A stretch of DNA of 44,650 nt from Phenylobacterium deserti (GCA_945859865.1 CAMAOY010000003.1:1-44650); one strand, 5' to 3'; shown: positions 27,561-37,013, counted from the stretch's first letter. Notes: a model not told the origin generated them from the sequence alone. Numbers and translations: made by a program.

Positions 27561-29660
27561 TCAGATCACCCCCACGGTCTTGAGCCGCGCCCGGGGGTGG
27601 ACTTCGTTCTGGCTCATGACCGGGGTCTGGCCTCGGAAGCGCTCTATCAATGAGCGGACATAGGGGCGGATTCCCGGGCTGGTGAGCAGGACTGGAGACT
27701 CCCCGGCCTGGGCTGCGCGCTCGAAGGCGTCGCCAACCCCACGGATGAACTCCTGGAGCCGCGATGGCGCCATGGACAGCTGGCGGTCCTCGCCTGACCC
27801 AACCAGGGACTCGGCAAAGGCGGCCTCCCAGTCTGGAGAGAGGGTGATGATCGGCAGGGCGCCGTCGTCTCCGCGGTAGGCGAAGGAGAGCTGTCGGGCC
27901 AGCCGGGCCCTGACCTGCTCTACGAGGCTGGTGAGCGAAGTGCTGTGCGGCGCCGCCTCGCCGAGCCCCTCGAGGATGGAGGGCAGGTCGCGGATCGAGA
28001 CGCGTTCGCGCAGGAGGGCCTGCAGGACCCTCTGGAGCGTCGTCGCCGAGACCACCGAGGGGACGAGGTCGTCGACCAGCTTCTTCTGCTCGGACGGCAG
28101 GTCCCGGAGCAGCTTCTGGACCTCCGAATAGGACAGCAGATCCGGCATGTTTTCCTTGAGGATCTCGGTGAGATGGGTGGTGAGCACGGTCGCGGGATCG
28201 ACCACAGTGTAGCCGCGGAAGGTCGCCTCCTCCCGGAGGCTATCCTCGATCCAGGTCGCCGGCAGTCCGAAGGCTGGCTCGCGCATGTGCTCGCCCGGCA
28301 GATCCACCTGCCCACCCCGCGGGTCCATGACCATCAGGCTTCCCAGGCGCACCTCTCCAGAACCGGCCTCCAGCTCCTTGATGCGGATGAGGTAGCCCTG
28401 GGCGGGCAGCCGCATGTTGTCGAGAATCCGGACCGGCGGCATGACAAAGCCGAACTCCGCCGCGAGGGTCTTGCGCAGGGCCTTGATCTGGTCTGTCAGG
28501 CGACGGCCTTCAAGGTCGTTGATCAGGGGCAGCAATCCGTAGCCAAGCTCGATCTTGATCTCGTCCATGGCAAGGGTCTGGCTGATGTGCTCCTCGGTCT
28601 CCGGCTGGGATCCGCCGTAGTCGTCTTTCCCCAGGAACTCAGCCATCCGCGCATTCGAGGATCGCTTCCAGGCCAGGAAGCCGGCGGCGATGGAGAGCAG
28701 GGCGAAGGGTATCACCGGCATGCCCGGGATCAGGGCGATCACGCCCGATGTTGCCGAGACCATGCCCAGGCTGATGGGGTTCATGGCCAACTGCGTGACC
28801 AGCGCCCTGTCCGTCGAGCCATCGACGCCTGCGTTGGACACCAGGAAGCCGGCAGCGATCGAGATGATCAGGGCCGGAATCTGGGTCACGAGGCCGTCGC
28901 CGATCGTCATGAGGGTGTAGGTGGATGCAGCCTGCGCCAGTGGAACGCCATGCTGCAGGGTTCCGATGAGAATGCCGCCGATGATGTTGATCGCCACGAT
29001 CATCAGCCCGGCGATGGCGTCGCCGCGGACGAACTTCGAAGCACCGTCCATCGAGCCGAAGAAGGTCGATTCCTGTTCGAGCTCCTTGCGGCGTTGGCGC
29101 GACTCTTCCTGGTCGATCAGGCCCGATGACAGGTCGGCGTCGATCGCCATCTGCTTTCCGGGCATGGAATCGAGGGTGAATCGAGCCGCGACCTCGGCGA
29201 TCCGGCCTGAACCCTTGGTGATGACTATGAAGTTCACGATCACCAGGATGGCGAAGACGATGATGCCGATCGTGAAATTGCCTCCGGTCATCAGGCGACC
29301 GAAGGACTCGATGACCTTGCCCGCGCCGTGTACGCCTTCATGACCGTGCGCCAGGATCAGGCGGGTCGAGGCCACGTTCAGGGCCAGCCGGAACAGGGTC
29401 GTGACCAGCAGGACCGTCGGGAAGGCTGTGAAGTCGAGAGGCCTCCGGATGAACAGCGAGGTCATCAGGATGAGGATGGATGCCGCCATCGAGATCGCCA
29501 GTAGCGCGTCCAGAAGGAAGGCCGGGACGGGCAGGATCAGCAGGACAAGAACCGACACGACGCCGAGGGCCAGCGCCACCTCACCCCGCAACAACCAACT
29601 GAAGACCAGGGCGGGGGTCAGCTTGCGGGGCTCGACCCCATTGAATGTTGTGTCAGCCAC
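27561..29660 (-). CDS. flhA: Flagellar export-gate protein FlhA
   Basis: FlhA forms the nonameric export gate in the flagellar type III apparatus; its cytoplasmic ring docks FliI/FliJ and export chaperones. The 699-residue protein has eight membrane helices in the first 330 residues, with the conserved FHIPEP-type features such as RRPLDFTAFPTVLLVTTLFRLALNVASTRLIL (in part), GSGRIAEVAARFTLDSMPGKQMAIDADL (in part) and GDGLVTQIPALIISIAAGFL. The C-terminal cytoplasmic domain (about 360-699) includes HLTEILKENMPDLLSYSEV and the linker. It is the last gene of the fliF operon, 11 bases after flbD. Length is typical. Confidence 0.97.
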   Translation of the reverse strand: MADTTFNGVEPRKLTPALVFSWLLRGEVALALGVVSVLVLLILPVPAFLLDALLAISMAASILILMTSLFIRRPLDFTAFPTVLLVTTLFRLALNVASTRLILAHGHEGVHGAGKVIESFGRLMTGGNFTIGIIVFAILVIVNFIVITKGSGRIAEVAARFTLDSMPGKQMAIDADLSSGLIDQEESRQRRKELEQESTFFGSMDGASKFVRGDAIAGLMIVAINIIGGILIGTLQHGVPLAQAASTYTLMTIGDGLVTQIPALIISIAAGFLVSNAGVDGSTDRALVTQLAMNPISLGMVSATSGVIALIPGMPVIPFALLSIAAGFLAWKRSSNARMAEFLGKDDYGGSQPETEEHISQTLAMDEIKIELGYGLLPLINDLEGRRLTDQIKALRKTLAAEFGFVMPPVRILDNMRLPAQGYLIRIKELEAGSGEVRLGSLMVMDPRGGQVDLPGEHMREPAFGLPATWIEDSLREEATFRGYTVVDPATVLTTHLTEILKENMPDLLSYSEVQKLLRDLPSEQKKLVDDLVPSVVSATTLQRVLQALLRERVSIRDLPSILEGLGEAAPHSTSLTSLVEQVRARLARQLSFAYRGDDGALPIITLSPDWEAAFAESLVGSGEDRQLSMAPSRLQEFIRGVGDAFERAAQAGESPVLLTSPGIRPYVRSLIERFRGQTPVMSQNEVHPRARLKTVGVI

Positions 29661-29671
29661 CGATCAGGTCC

Positions 29672-31039
29672 TCAGGCCGCGCTCGCGCCCATCTGGGGCG
29701 CCGGGACGCTGATGCCAGCCTCGGTGTACTCCTTGAGCTTGTTGCGGAGGGTCCGGATGGAGATGCCCAGGATGTTCGCCGCATGGGTACGGTTGCCAAA
29801 GCAGTGTTCCAGGGTGTCGATGATCAGCTGCTGCTCCATGGCCGCTACGGTCTGGCCGACAAAGCTTCGCGAAATCGCCTCAGCCGTGCTGGCCGCGACC
29901 TGGGCGGCGCGGGCGCCAGCGTCGGAGGGGCCAAGAGGTTGGCCATCCGGAAGGCGGACCGCGCCTTCCTCGATGATGTCTCCGCTGGCCAGCAGAACCG
30001 CCCTGTGCATGGCGTTCTCAAGCTCTCGCACATTGCCGGGCCAGCGATGCCCCAGAAGGCGCCGGCGAGCCTCGGCTGAAAGGACGCGGGGTGGAAGCCC
30101 GTTCGCCGCGGCGTACTTGCGGATGAAGAACTCAGCCATCGGCAGTATGTCGCCGGGACGTTCGCGAAGCGGCGGCAGCCTCAGATTGACGACGTTGAGC
30201 CTGTAAAGCAGGTCCTCGCGGAAGGTCCCGTCCCTTACCGCCTGCACCAGGTCCCGGTTCGACGTGGCAAGGATGCGGATGTCGACCCTTACGGGCTGGG
30301 AGCCGCCGACCCTGTCGATCTCGCGTTCCTGGATGGCCCGCAGGAGCTTGGCCTGCAGCCGGGTGTCCATCTCCGAGATTTCGTCCAGCAGCAGGGTCCC
30401 GCCATTGGCTTCCTCGAACTTGCCGATGCGGCGGGCGAGGGCGCCGGTGAAGGCACCCTTCTCGTGACCGAACAGCTCACTTTCGAGGAGGTTTTCAGGG
30501 ATGGCGGCGCAGTTCACCGAGATGAAGGGCCTGCTGGTCCGACGGGATTTCTGGTGGACGTGGCGGGCGACGATCTCCTTGCCGGAGCCGCTCTCTCCAG
30601 TGATGAGGATCGAGGCCTCCGACGGCGCCACCTGCTCGGCCATGGCGATGACCGCCCGCATGGCCGGGTCCTCGGCGATCATCGGGCGATTGTCGTCGGA
30701 CACAGCGGCCAGGACCGCGGCGATCATCTCTGCGTCCGGCGGAAGGGGAATGAACTCCTTGGCACCTGCCCGGATGGCATCGGCCGCCTTGCGGGCGTCG
30801 GAGTCAACGCCGCAGGCCACCACCGGCGCACGGATGCGCTCGGCTTCGTTGGCGGCGATCAGGGCGGCGATATCTAGGTTGTAGTCCACCAGCAGCAGGT
30901 CCGCGCCCTGTCCGGCCCGCAAGGCATGCGTGGCCGCCGCTATAGTCTCCACGTGGCTGACCTTCGCCCCCTGCGCCATCGCCATCTTCACGGCGGCCGC
31001 CAATTGTCCGTTCAGTTGTCCAACGACTAGAAGCCGCAT
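29672..31039 (-). CDS. flbD: Sigma-54-dependent flagellar regulator FlbD
   Basis: FlbD activates late (class III/IV) flagellar genes from sigma-54 promoters and represses fliF in Caulobacter; FliX controls it. The 455-residue protein has an atypical receiver (1-115) that keeps Asp52 but lacks the acidic pair at the start (LLVVGQLNG) and the usual Lys-Pro motif (KEFIPLPPD instead). The AAA+ domain has Walker A GESGSGKE at 148-155, GAFTGA at 195-200 for sigma-54 contact and Walker B GGTLLLDE at 213-220. A Fis-type DNA-binding helix-turn-helix ends the protein (NRTHAANILGISIRTLRNKL). Its position between fliN and flhA matches Caulobacter. Confidence 0.95.
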   Translation of the reverse strand: MRLLVVGQLNGQLAAAVKMAMAQGAKVSHVETIAAATHALRAGQGADLLLVDYNLDIAALIAANEAERIRAPVVACGVDSDARKAADAIRAGAKEFIPLPPDAEMIAAVLAAVSDDNRPMIAEDPAMRAVIAMAEQVAPSEASILITGESGSGKEIVARHVHQKSRRTSRPFISVNCAAIPENLLESELFGHEKGAFTGALARRIGKFEEANGGTLLLDEISEMDTRLQAKLLRAIQEREIDRVGGSQPVRVDIRILATSNRDLVQAVRDGTFREDLLYRLNVVNLRLPPLRERPGDILPMAEFFIRKYAAANGLPPRVLSAEARRRLLGHRWPGNVRELENAMHRAVLLASGDIIEEGAVRLPDGQPLGPSDAGARAAQVAASTAEAISRSFVGQTVAAMEQQLIIDTLEHCFGNRTHAANILGISIRTLRNKLKEYTEAGISVPAPQMGASAA

Positions 31040-31067
31040 GATCCGTCTCCGCTTCGACCCCGGGTCC

Positions 31068-31403
31068 CTAGGACTGGGTGTCGCCGTCCTTGATGATTTC
31101 CGTCATGGTCACGCCGAGGCGCTCGTCGACGATGACGACCTCACCGCGCGCCACCAGGCGGTTGTTGACGTAGATGTCGATGGCCTCACCGACGCGCCGG
31201 TCCAGCTCCAGCACGCTACCGGAGTTGAGCTGCAGCAGTTGCGAGACGCTCATTGTGGCCCGGCCGAGAACAGCCGAGATGGACACCGGGACATCGAAGA
31301 TGGGTGCAAGGTCCGATGCCGTCTTCTCGCCCGTGTCTCCGCCTGGATGCGGCGGGGCATCGGCCGGACCCAGTTCGTCAAGATCGAGATCATTGTCGCT
31401 CAT
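31068..31403 (-). CDS. fliN: Flagellar motor switch protein FliN
   Basis: FliN builds the C-ring of the flagellar motor switch and helps dock FliH/FliI. The 111-residue protein has an acidic, disordered N-terminus (1-30) followed by the SpoA domain (about 35-105): PIFDVPVSISAVLGRATMSVSQLLQL and GSVLELDRRVGEAIDIYVNNRLVARGEVV, each in parts, are diagnostic of FliN. Length is typical. It follows fliH with five bases between and precedes flbD by 28 bases. Confidence 0.96.
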   Translation of the reverse strand: MSDNDLDLDELGPADAPPHPGGDTGEKTASDLAPIFDVPVSISAVLGRATMSVSQLLQLNSGSVLELDRRVGEAIDIYVNNRLVARGEVVIVDERLGVTMTEIIKDGDTQS

Positions 31404-31408
31404 GTCGT

Positions 31409-32059
31409 TCAGCCTTCCCCACCGGGGTGCAGAGGTTCAGCGTGCATGCCTTCGGCGGCCAGGGCGGCCTTGAGAGCCTTCCCGACCCGCAGCGCCGCGT
31501 CTTCGGGATCGAAGCTGGCGGCGCCGTCGCCAAAATCCAGGGTAAAGGCGGCTCCGATCTGGTCGGCATCCTCACGGACCAGGATCTGCCCGGCGAAACC
31601 GATCGCCGCCGCGGTGTCGGACAGGGTCTCACCGACCACTGCCGCCAGCGCAGGGGACACGTTCACGATCAGCCGCGGTTCGGACTCGATTTCGTCGGCG
31701 AGGGCGGCGAGGGCGCTCTCCAGGGCCGCCCGTGGGAAGAGGCCCAGGACCTCGCCCGCTATGGCGCGGGCGCAGGCAAGTGCGAGGGCTGCAGAGCCCT
31801 CCCGGTGGGCGTGGGCCACGTGCGCCAGCCTGCCCAGCCCATGCTCCGCGTGCTTGGAGATTTCCACAAGCGCCCCCGCCTGCAGGGCCGATATCTCGCC
31901 AAGCGCCTTCTGCTCGCCGTCGGCGAAGGCACGGGCGCGAACGGCCTCCACCTCGTCGACCGTGAAGTAGCGCTTTGGCCGGGGCGCGCCGCGCGCGACA
32001 TTCCCCGCGCTGTCAAAGACGGTGTCGAAGCCAAATCTTTCGAGGAGGGGCTCGGCCAT
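31409..32059 (-). CDS. fliH: Flagellar assembly protein FliH (FlbE)
   Basis: FliH is the peripheral stator that regulates FliI and links it to the C-ring. The 216-residue protein has a weakly conserved N-terminus with FTVDEVEAVRARAFADGEQKALGE (in part), an Ala-rich helical middle (about 55-130), and a C-terminal domain (about 130-205) with LIVNVSPALAAVVGE and GFAGQILVREDADQIGAAFTLDFGDG, in parts, like the FliH/YscL end. Identity is inferred partly from place: the order fliG-fliH-fliN is standard, and the gene called flbE in Caulobacter sits here. Its ATG overlaps the fliG stop (TGATG). Confidence 0.87.
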   Translation of the reverse strand: MAEPLLERFGFDTVFDSAGNVARGAPRPKRYFTVDEVEAVRARAFADGEQKALGEISALQAGALVEISKHAEHGLGRLAHVAHAHREGSAALALACARAIAGEVLGLFPRAALESALAALADEIESEPRLIVNVSPALAAVVGETLSDTAAAIGFAGQILVREDADQIGAAFTLDFGDGAASFDPEDAALRVGKALKAALAAEGMHAEPLHPGGEG

Positions 32060-33093
32060 CAGTAGATCAGCTCGTCATCGCCGCTCGAGCCGGCGAGCAT
32101 GATCTCGCCCTTCTGCGCCAGGTCCTTCGCCGACTGGACCATGGCCATCTGAGCCTGATCGACATCGCGGAGCCGGACGGGGCCCATGTTCTCCATGTCT
32201 TCCCGCAGGATCCGGGCGGCACGCTCGGACATGTTGGAGAAGAACAGGTTTCGCAGATCCTCGGATGCGCCCTTCAGGGCCAGGCCGAGCTGGGCCTTGT
32301 CCACTGCCCTGAGCAGGGTCTGGACCCCGCCAGGATCCAGCTTGGAGAGGTCCTCGAAGACGAACATCAGGGCCCGGATACGCTCGGCGCTGTCGCGGTT
32401 CCGCTCCTCGAGGGCCGAGATGAAGCGGGTCTCGGTCTGCCGGTCGAAGGAGTTGAAGATATCCGCCATCATTTCGTGGCTGTCGCGCTTGGAGGTGCGG
32501 GCCAGGTTCGACATGAATTCAGTGCGCAGGGTCTGCTCAATCTTGTCGAGGATCTCGCGCTGGACCGGCTCCATGCGGAGCATCCGGGTCACGCATTCCA
32601 TGGCGAAGTCCTCGGGCAGGGCACCGAGGACGCGGGAGGCATGGTCCGGCTTGACCTTGGAAAGGACGACGGCGACGGTCTGCGGGTACTCGTTCTTCAG
32701 GTAATTGGCGAGGACGCCTTCGCTGACATTGCCCAGCTTGTCCCACATGGTCCGGCCGGCCGGACCGCGGATTTCCTCCATGAGGCCGTCGACCTTGTCG
32801 GGGTCGAGGAAGGAGGCGAGGAGCCGCTGGGTCTGCTCGAACGAGCCCATGACGGTGCCGCCGCCGGAGATGTTCGAGATGAATTCGACCAGAAGGACCT
32901 CGACGACGTTGGACGTGACGTTGCCGAGGGTGGCCATGGCCTGGGAGACCTCTTTGATCTCCTCCTCGTCCAGCATCTGCCAGATCGCAGTGCCCTCCTC
33001 CCCCAGGGTGAGAAGAACAATCGCGGCCTTCTCCGGCCCCGTCAGCATGGCGGCGTCGGTGATCATGCCGCCTTTTTGGGGTCCCCGGCTCAT
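32059..33093 (-). CDS. fliG: Flagellar motor switch protein FliG
   Basis: FliG couples stator ion flow to rotation and joins the MS ring to the C-ring. The 344-residue protein has the N-terminal FliF-binding domain (about 10-110: [25 protein letters not shown] in part), the armadillo-like middle with [13 protein letters not shown], and the C-terminal torque domain (about 240-335) with [40 protein letters not shown] (in part) and the charged residues needed for torque. Its ATG overlaps the fliF stop (ATGA) and its stop overlaps the fliH start, so the three genes are translationally linked. Confidence 0.97.
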   Translation of the reverse strand: MSRGPQKGGMITDAAMLTGPEKAAIVLLTLGEEGTAIWQMLDEEEIKEVSQAMATLGNVTSNVVEVLLVEFISNISGGGTVMGSFEQTQRLLASFLDPDKVDGLMEEIRGPAGRTMWDKLGNVSEGVLANYLKNEYPQTVAVVLSKVKPDHASRVLGALPEDFAMECVTRMLRMEPVQREILDKIEQTLRTEFMSNLARTSKRDSHEMMADIFNSFDRQTETRFISALEERNRDSAERIRALMFVFEDLSKLDPGGVQTLLRAVDKAQLGLALKGASEDLRNLFFSNMSERAARILREDMENMGPVRLRDVDQAQMAMVQSAKDLAQKGEIMLAGSSGDDELIY

Positions 33094-34712
33094 GTCGGCT
33101 GGTGCAGCCAGGTGCGCAGCAGCGCCACCGACTCCTCAGGATGGGACTCCACGAACTCCGCCACGCGCCTGATCGAACTGGCCTTGACCTGGCCCTCGAT
33201 CTTGGCGATCGCGATCCGCTGCTCCATCTCGCTCTGGTCGGGGCCGGGCAGGGAGAGCGGATCCCCGGTCGAGGGATCCATCGGCAGCATCATCTGCTGT
33301 CCATCTGCCGTCGTGACCAGCCGGGTCACGCCGGTCCGGGCCCCGGCCGAGCCGTTGAACAGGGGCCGGACCACGAAGAAGATGGTCAGCAGGGCGACGA
33401 TCAGCAGGATCACCCACTGGACGATCTGCATGATGTCGTTCTTGTCGAAGCCCATCAGGGGGTTGGCGGTAACGACGCCGCCGCCGGTGTCGGCGCTGGG
33501 GAACTGGACGTTGATCACCGTGACCTGGTCGCCTCTCTGGGCGTCGAAGCCGACAGCGGTCCGGACCAGTTGCTCGATCCTCTGCATTTCCGCGGCCGGG
33601 CGGGCCTTATAGGCGCCGGGCTTGCCGTCCTTGCCGGCCGGGGCCGTCACGCCATCCACAGCCACAGCGACGGAGAGGCGCTTGATCTGTCCTGGCTCCT
33701 TGACCTCGGTGCGTACGGTCTTGGAGATGTCGTAGTTGGTGGTGGTGCCGGTCCGCCCTGACGCTGAATTCACATTGCCTTCCGCATTCGGAGGCGCGCC
33801 GGGGATGTTGGCCGCTGCGGTGACGGCGCCGGTCGGGTTCGGCTGGTTTTCGTTGGCGTTTTCCTCGCTGGTGGTCTCCGAACGAATCACCTGGCCATCG
33901 GGGTCGAAGGTTTCCTGCTGGATAGTCACCTGAGAGAGATCAAGGTCGGCCGTGACGTTGACCCGCGCCTTCCCGGGCCCGACGACGCCCTCCACCAGGG
34001 TCTTGACCGTCTTTGCGACCCTGGTCTCGACGGCGGACTTCCGGCCATCGGCGGCCATGGCGTCGCCCTCGCTGCCACCGGAAAGAGTCTTGGCGTGCTG
34101 GTCGACCACCGTGACCCTGTCAGGCTTCATGTTGGGGACAGCGCCCGCCACCAGGTTCTGGATGGCGCGGACCTGATCCGGCGTGGGCTCCCGGGCGCCG
34201 ACCGCGATGCTGACGGAGGCCGAGGCCTGCTGGATCTCGTCCTCGAATAGCTCCTTCTTGGGCAACACCAGGTGGACCCGTGCCGAGGTGACGCCGTCCA
34301 GGCTCTGGATGGTCCGAGCCAGCTCGCCCTCCAGGGCGCGCTGGCGATTGAGCTGCTGGACGAAGTCCGTCTGGCCAACGACGCTGGTCTGGTCGAAGAT
34401 TTCGTAGCCGACAGAGCCTGCCGTCGGCAGCCCCTTGCCGGACAGCAGCAGTCGGGTGGTCGCGACCTCGTCCCTCGCCACCATGAGGGTCGATCCGTCC
34501 CCCTTGGCCTCGTAGCGGATATTGGCCTGGTCCAGGGCGCGGGTGATTTCCCCGGCCTCCTTGAGGTCGAGGTTTGAGTACAGAAGGGCGTTCGGACGGC
34601 CCATGTTCATGAACAGGGCCCCAAGGGCCGCGGCGATACCTACGCCGATGCCGGCGAAGGCCGCGAGGCGGCCGAGACCAAATCTCTGCAGAGCGGCGAA
34701 GAAACCGTTCAA
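33090..34712 (-). CDS. fliF: Flagellar MS-ring protein FliF
   Basis: FliF assembles the inner-membrane MS ring, the first structure of the flagellum. The 540-residue protein has an N-terminal membrane helix (about 14-36), the ring-building domains with [22 protein letters not shown] (in part), [42 protein letters not shown] (in part), and a second membrane helix near 430-455 followed by a short cytoplasmic tail that binds FliG. The start is TTG at 34712; GAGG sits four to seven bases upstream and no ATG fits. It is first in the fliF-fliG-fliH-fliN-flbD-flhA operon and is preceded by a dyad-rich leader. Confidence 0.97.
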   Translation of the reverse strand: MNGFFAALQRFGLGRLAAFAGIGVGIAAALGALFMNMGRPNALLYSNLDLKEAGEITRALDQANIRYEAKGDGSTLMVARDEVATTRLLLSGKGLPTAGSVGYEIFDQTSVVGQTDFVQQLNRQRALEGELARTIQSLDGVTSARVHLVLPKKELFEDEIQQASASVSIAVGAREPTPDQVRAIQNLVAGAVPNMKPDRVTVVDQHAKTLSGGSEGDAMAADGRKSAVETRVAKTVKTLVEGVVGPGKARVNVTADLDLSQVTIQQETFDPDGQVIRSETTSEENANENQPNPTGAVTAAANIPGAPPNAEGNVNSASGRTGTTTNYDISKTVRTEVKEPGQIKRLSVAVAVDGVTAPAGKDGKPGAYKARPAAEMQRIEQLVRTAVGFDAQRGDQVTVINVQFPSADTGGGVVTANPLMGFDKNDIMQIVQWVILLIVALLTIFFVVRPLFNGSAGARTGVTRLVTTADGQQMMLPMDPSTGDPLSLPGPDQSEMEQRIAIAKIEGQVKASSIRRVAEFVESHPEESVALLRTWLHQPT

Positions 34713-34958
34713 GGTCCTCAGTCTCCCACCGTCGGCTACAAGGGGTGCAGTTCCTGCCGACGAATAGGCAGGAATTACCCAGTGGTTGGTAAACGAGGAG
34801 TTTACGCGGGAATTTTGGTGGGCCCGTCGCGAGGATCGCTGGATCGTATTCCCAGAAGTGGGAACGGGTTATCGGATCGAAACAGGATCTCACTTTTTGG
34901 ACTTAGAGCCTGTTTTGGCCCTTCAGACGTTCCATCTGAAGGGAGCAGGCTCCCGGCG
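34713..34958 (-). promoter_or_regulatory. fliF operon control region with four dyad symmetries
   Basis: This 246-base gap between fliF and the S12 hydrolase has no gene but four perfect inverted repeats. (1) TTCCTGCC 34751-34758 with GGCAGGAA 34767-34774. (2) GTAAAC 34789-34794 with GTTTAC 34800-34805; inside it TAAA-N7-TTTA resembles a degenerate CtrA box. (3) TTCCCA 34849-34854 with TGGGAA 34859-34864. (4) a nested hairpin at 34906-34952. In Caulobacter, fliF is activated by CtrA binding near -35 and repressed by FlbD binding over the start point; repeats (2) and (1) have the spacing expected for that. The assignment of repeats to proteins is inference. Confidence 0.6.
34906..34952. repeat. 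Nested inverted repeat (7-bp outer, 9-bp inner stem)
   Basis: GAGCCTG (34906-34912) pairs with CAGGCTC (34946-34952); inside, CCCTTCAGA (34919-34927) pairs with TCTGAAGGG (34935-34943). The two stems are separated by an internal loop (TTTTGG on one side, AG on the other). It begins seven bases beyond the stop codon of the S12 hydrolase and could be its terminator or 3' stabiliser, though no T-run follows on either strand. Confidence 0.85.
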
Positions 34959-37013
34959 CTATCCGGCCCAGGGCGAGAGGCCGCCCCAGAGCGCCAGCAG
35001 CAGACCGAAGAGCAAGGACAGCCCGACAGTTGCGATGTAGCCGATGCGCCGGCCTGGGCTCCAGCTGTCCAGTCGGCGCCCGCTGCGGACCACCAGGGGG
35101 GCAAGGCCCGCGCAGACCAGGGTCATGAAGGTCGCCACCAGGGCCGTAGCCGAGGCTGCGAGCAGGTTGAGCCCTGGCCAATCGTACAGGATCTGGTCGG
35201 CGGGCATTGTCAGCATCCAAAGTACCGAGAGCCCCAGGGCGACAAGCCACAGGCTGGACCCCAGCGCCAGCAGGACGCCGGCGCGGGCCTGGATCGGCGT
35301 CTGGCGGAAGTCCCGGCGATTACGGAACAGGGCTCCCCAGAGCGTGGCCGCACTGGCGAGGGCGGTCGCGGCGGCGCCCACCCCAAGAAGGCTGGCTCGG
35401 CTCCACCAAGGCGCGCGCTCATAGACCTGGGTGTTGAGCGCCGTCAGCATGCGAGCGGCCCGGTCACCTTCGATCTCGAACACCCTGCGCTCGTATCCCG
35501 TATCCGAGATGAAGAGCCCCGACTTCGGCAAGCCTTCCGGGACCCACGTCTGAGAGCGGCCCCCTTCGCGCGTTACCAACCGGCCTTCTGGTGTCACCTG
35601 TACGGTCAGGCCGCCATTGAGGCGCGCCAGCATGCCCTCAAGACCCGAATAGGCCCGACGTGTGCCCAGGTAACGGCCTTCGTAGAGCGCGCGCTCGGCG
35701 TAGAGCCCCGGCGCCGCCGGACGCGGCCAGGCCGTGGAGTTCTGCCCGACCTGCTCCACCACCCGGGCCGCAAACCTCTGGGTGAGAACCCGACCTGTGC
35801 TGGTGTTGGTGCTGATGAAGATCCCAAGGCGAAGTTCAGGAACAATCGTCATGTTGGTCATGAAGGTCTGGGTCGCCCCATCATGGCCATAGCCGGAAAG
35901 GCCTCCAGGAAGCGCATAGGTGATGAAGCCGCGCCGCCAGCCGTTGATCCCGGGCGGGGTCCGCCTGAGGGGTTGGGCGAGGGCCTGGTTCGTCGCCTCG
36001 CCCCAGACGCGGGTCTCACCCCTGAGCCCGCCGCCCAGCAGGGTGATCATGTAGCGGGCCATGTCATCAGCGGTAGAGGAGGCTGAACCGGCCGGGGCGA
36101 CCTGGCCGATGTACTCGAAGGGTTCGGCGCGCAACCCGACCCCGGTCCAGGAAAAACCCCTGGAGAGGTCCGCCGCCAGGGTGGGTGCCATGGGAGCCGG
36201 GAGGTCCTGCCGGGCTGGACGCGGCTCACGGAAGCTTGTCCGCGCCATCCCCATGGGCTCGAACAGGCTCTCCTCGGCCAGGCGCTCGAAGGTCTTGCCC
36301 GAGGTCCATGCCGCTGCATCTCCCGCCAGGGCGGCACCATAGTTGGAATAGCTGGAGAGGATGCCCACCGGCCGTACCCGGCGCGGCCCCTCCTGGCGGA
36401 GATAGACTTCGAGGGGGCGGATACGTGCGGGGTCCCGCTCGAAGAGGTGCCCGAGGGCCCGGTCCTCAAAGCCCGCCGAATGCGACATCAGGCTCTCCAG
36501 CGTCACCGGGGCCGGATAGCCCTGATCGCGCACCTGAATGGCTTCCGGCAGGAACAGGTTGACGGGCGCCTGCAGGCGCAGTCGCCCAGCCTCCGCCTCC
36601 TTCAGGACCGTCAGCCAGGTAAAGGTCTTCGAAACCGAGCCAAGGCGGAACAGGGTCCGGTCGGGATCCACGGGTCGCCAGGGATCGAGCGAGGCCGCGC
36701 CATAGCCCTTCTTCAGGACGACCCGGCCGTCCTGGACGATCGCCACCGTCGCGCCGGCGATGTGGTCCTGGACCAGGGAATCGCGGACGAGACCGTCGAC
36801 GAAGGCCTCCAGCGAGGGATCCTGTGGGGTGTCCGCCAGCCTTGCTTCCGACGCCTTGCCGGCTCCTGCGGGGGGCCGGGTCGAGGCCGGCTTCGCGGCG
36901 ATGGTCGCGCCTGCGCCCGCTGCCGGGCCTTCAGCCGCAGGCGCACGCCCGGGAGTCGCCAGGGCCAGCGTCAGGGTCAGCGCCGCGAACAGGCGGGCGA
37001 CGGAGGGAGTCAT
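34959..37013 (-). CDS. Exported serine hydrolase of the beta-lactamase/S12 family with C-terminal membrane helices
   Basis: A 684-residue protein of the penicillin-binding-protein-like S12 family. The start is taken at 37013 (MTPSVARLF), which overlaps the stop of the C13 peptidase as ATGA; the open frame beyond lacks family character. Residues 1-28 form a signal peptide. The serine hydrolase domain (about 65-450) has the SxxK motif S126-V-S-K129 in LGSVSKTF, the YxN motif Y222-S-N224, and HDG in GYGHDGATQ in the KTG position. The C-terminal 200 residues contain four hydrophobic helices. Such proteins include esterases, D-amino-acid amidases and PBP4-like peptidases; beta-lactam resistance should not be assumed. 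Likely a periplasmic enzyme anchored by its tail. Confidence 0.85.
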   Translation of the reverse strand: MTPSVARLFAALTLTLALATPGRAPAAEGPAAGAGATIAAKPASTRPPAGAGKASEARLADTPQDPSLEAFVDGLVRDSLVQDHIAGATVAIVQDGRVVLKKGYGAASLDPWRPVDPDRTLFRLGSVSKTFTWLTVLKEAEAGRLRLQAPVNLFLPEAIQVRDQGYPAPVTLESLMSHSAGFEDRALGHLFERDPARIRPLEVYLRQEGPRRVRPVGILSSYSNYGAALAGDAAAWTSGKTFERLAEESLFEPMGMARTSFREPRPARQDLPAPMAPTLAADLSRGFSWTGVGLRAEPFEYIGQVAPAGSASSTADDMARYMITLLGGGLRGETRVWGEATNQALAQPLRRTPPGINGWRRGFITYALPGGLSGYGHDGATQTFMTNMTIVPELRLGIFISTNTSTGRVLTQRFAARVVEQVGQNSTAWPRPAAPGLYAERALYEGRYLGTRRAYSGLEGMLARLNGGLTVQVTPEGRLVTREGGRSQTWVPEGLPKSGLFISDTGYERRVFEIEGDRAARMLTALNTQVYERAPWWSRASLLGVGAAATALASAATLWGALFRNRRDFRQTPIQARAGVLLALGSSLWLVALGLSVLWMLTMPADQILYDWPGLNLLAASATALVATFMTLVCAGLAPLVVRSGRRLDSWSPGRRIGYIATVGLSLLFGLLLALWGGLSPWAG

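Noticed and set aside
31975-33612. 545-codon + strand frame across fliH, fliG and fliF
   Set aside because: It crosses three overlapping genuine flagellar genes on the other strand and has no motif of its own.
34959-37013. Antibiotic-resistance beta-lactamase
   Set aside because: The SxxK and YxN motifs belong to the wide S12 family, and the membrane tail is unlike true class C enzymes; resistance cannot be claimed from sequence.
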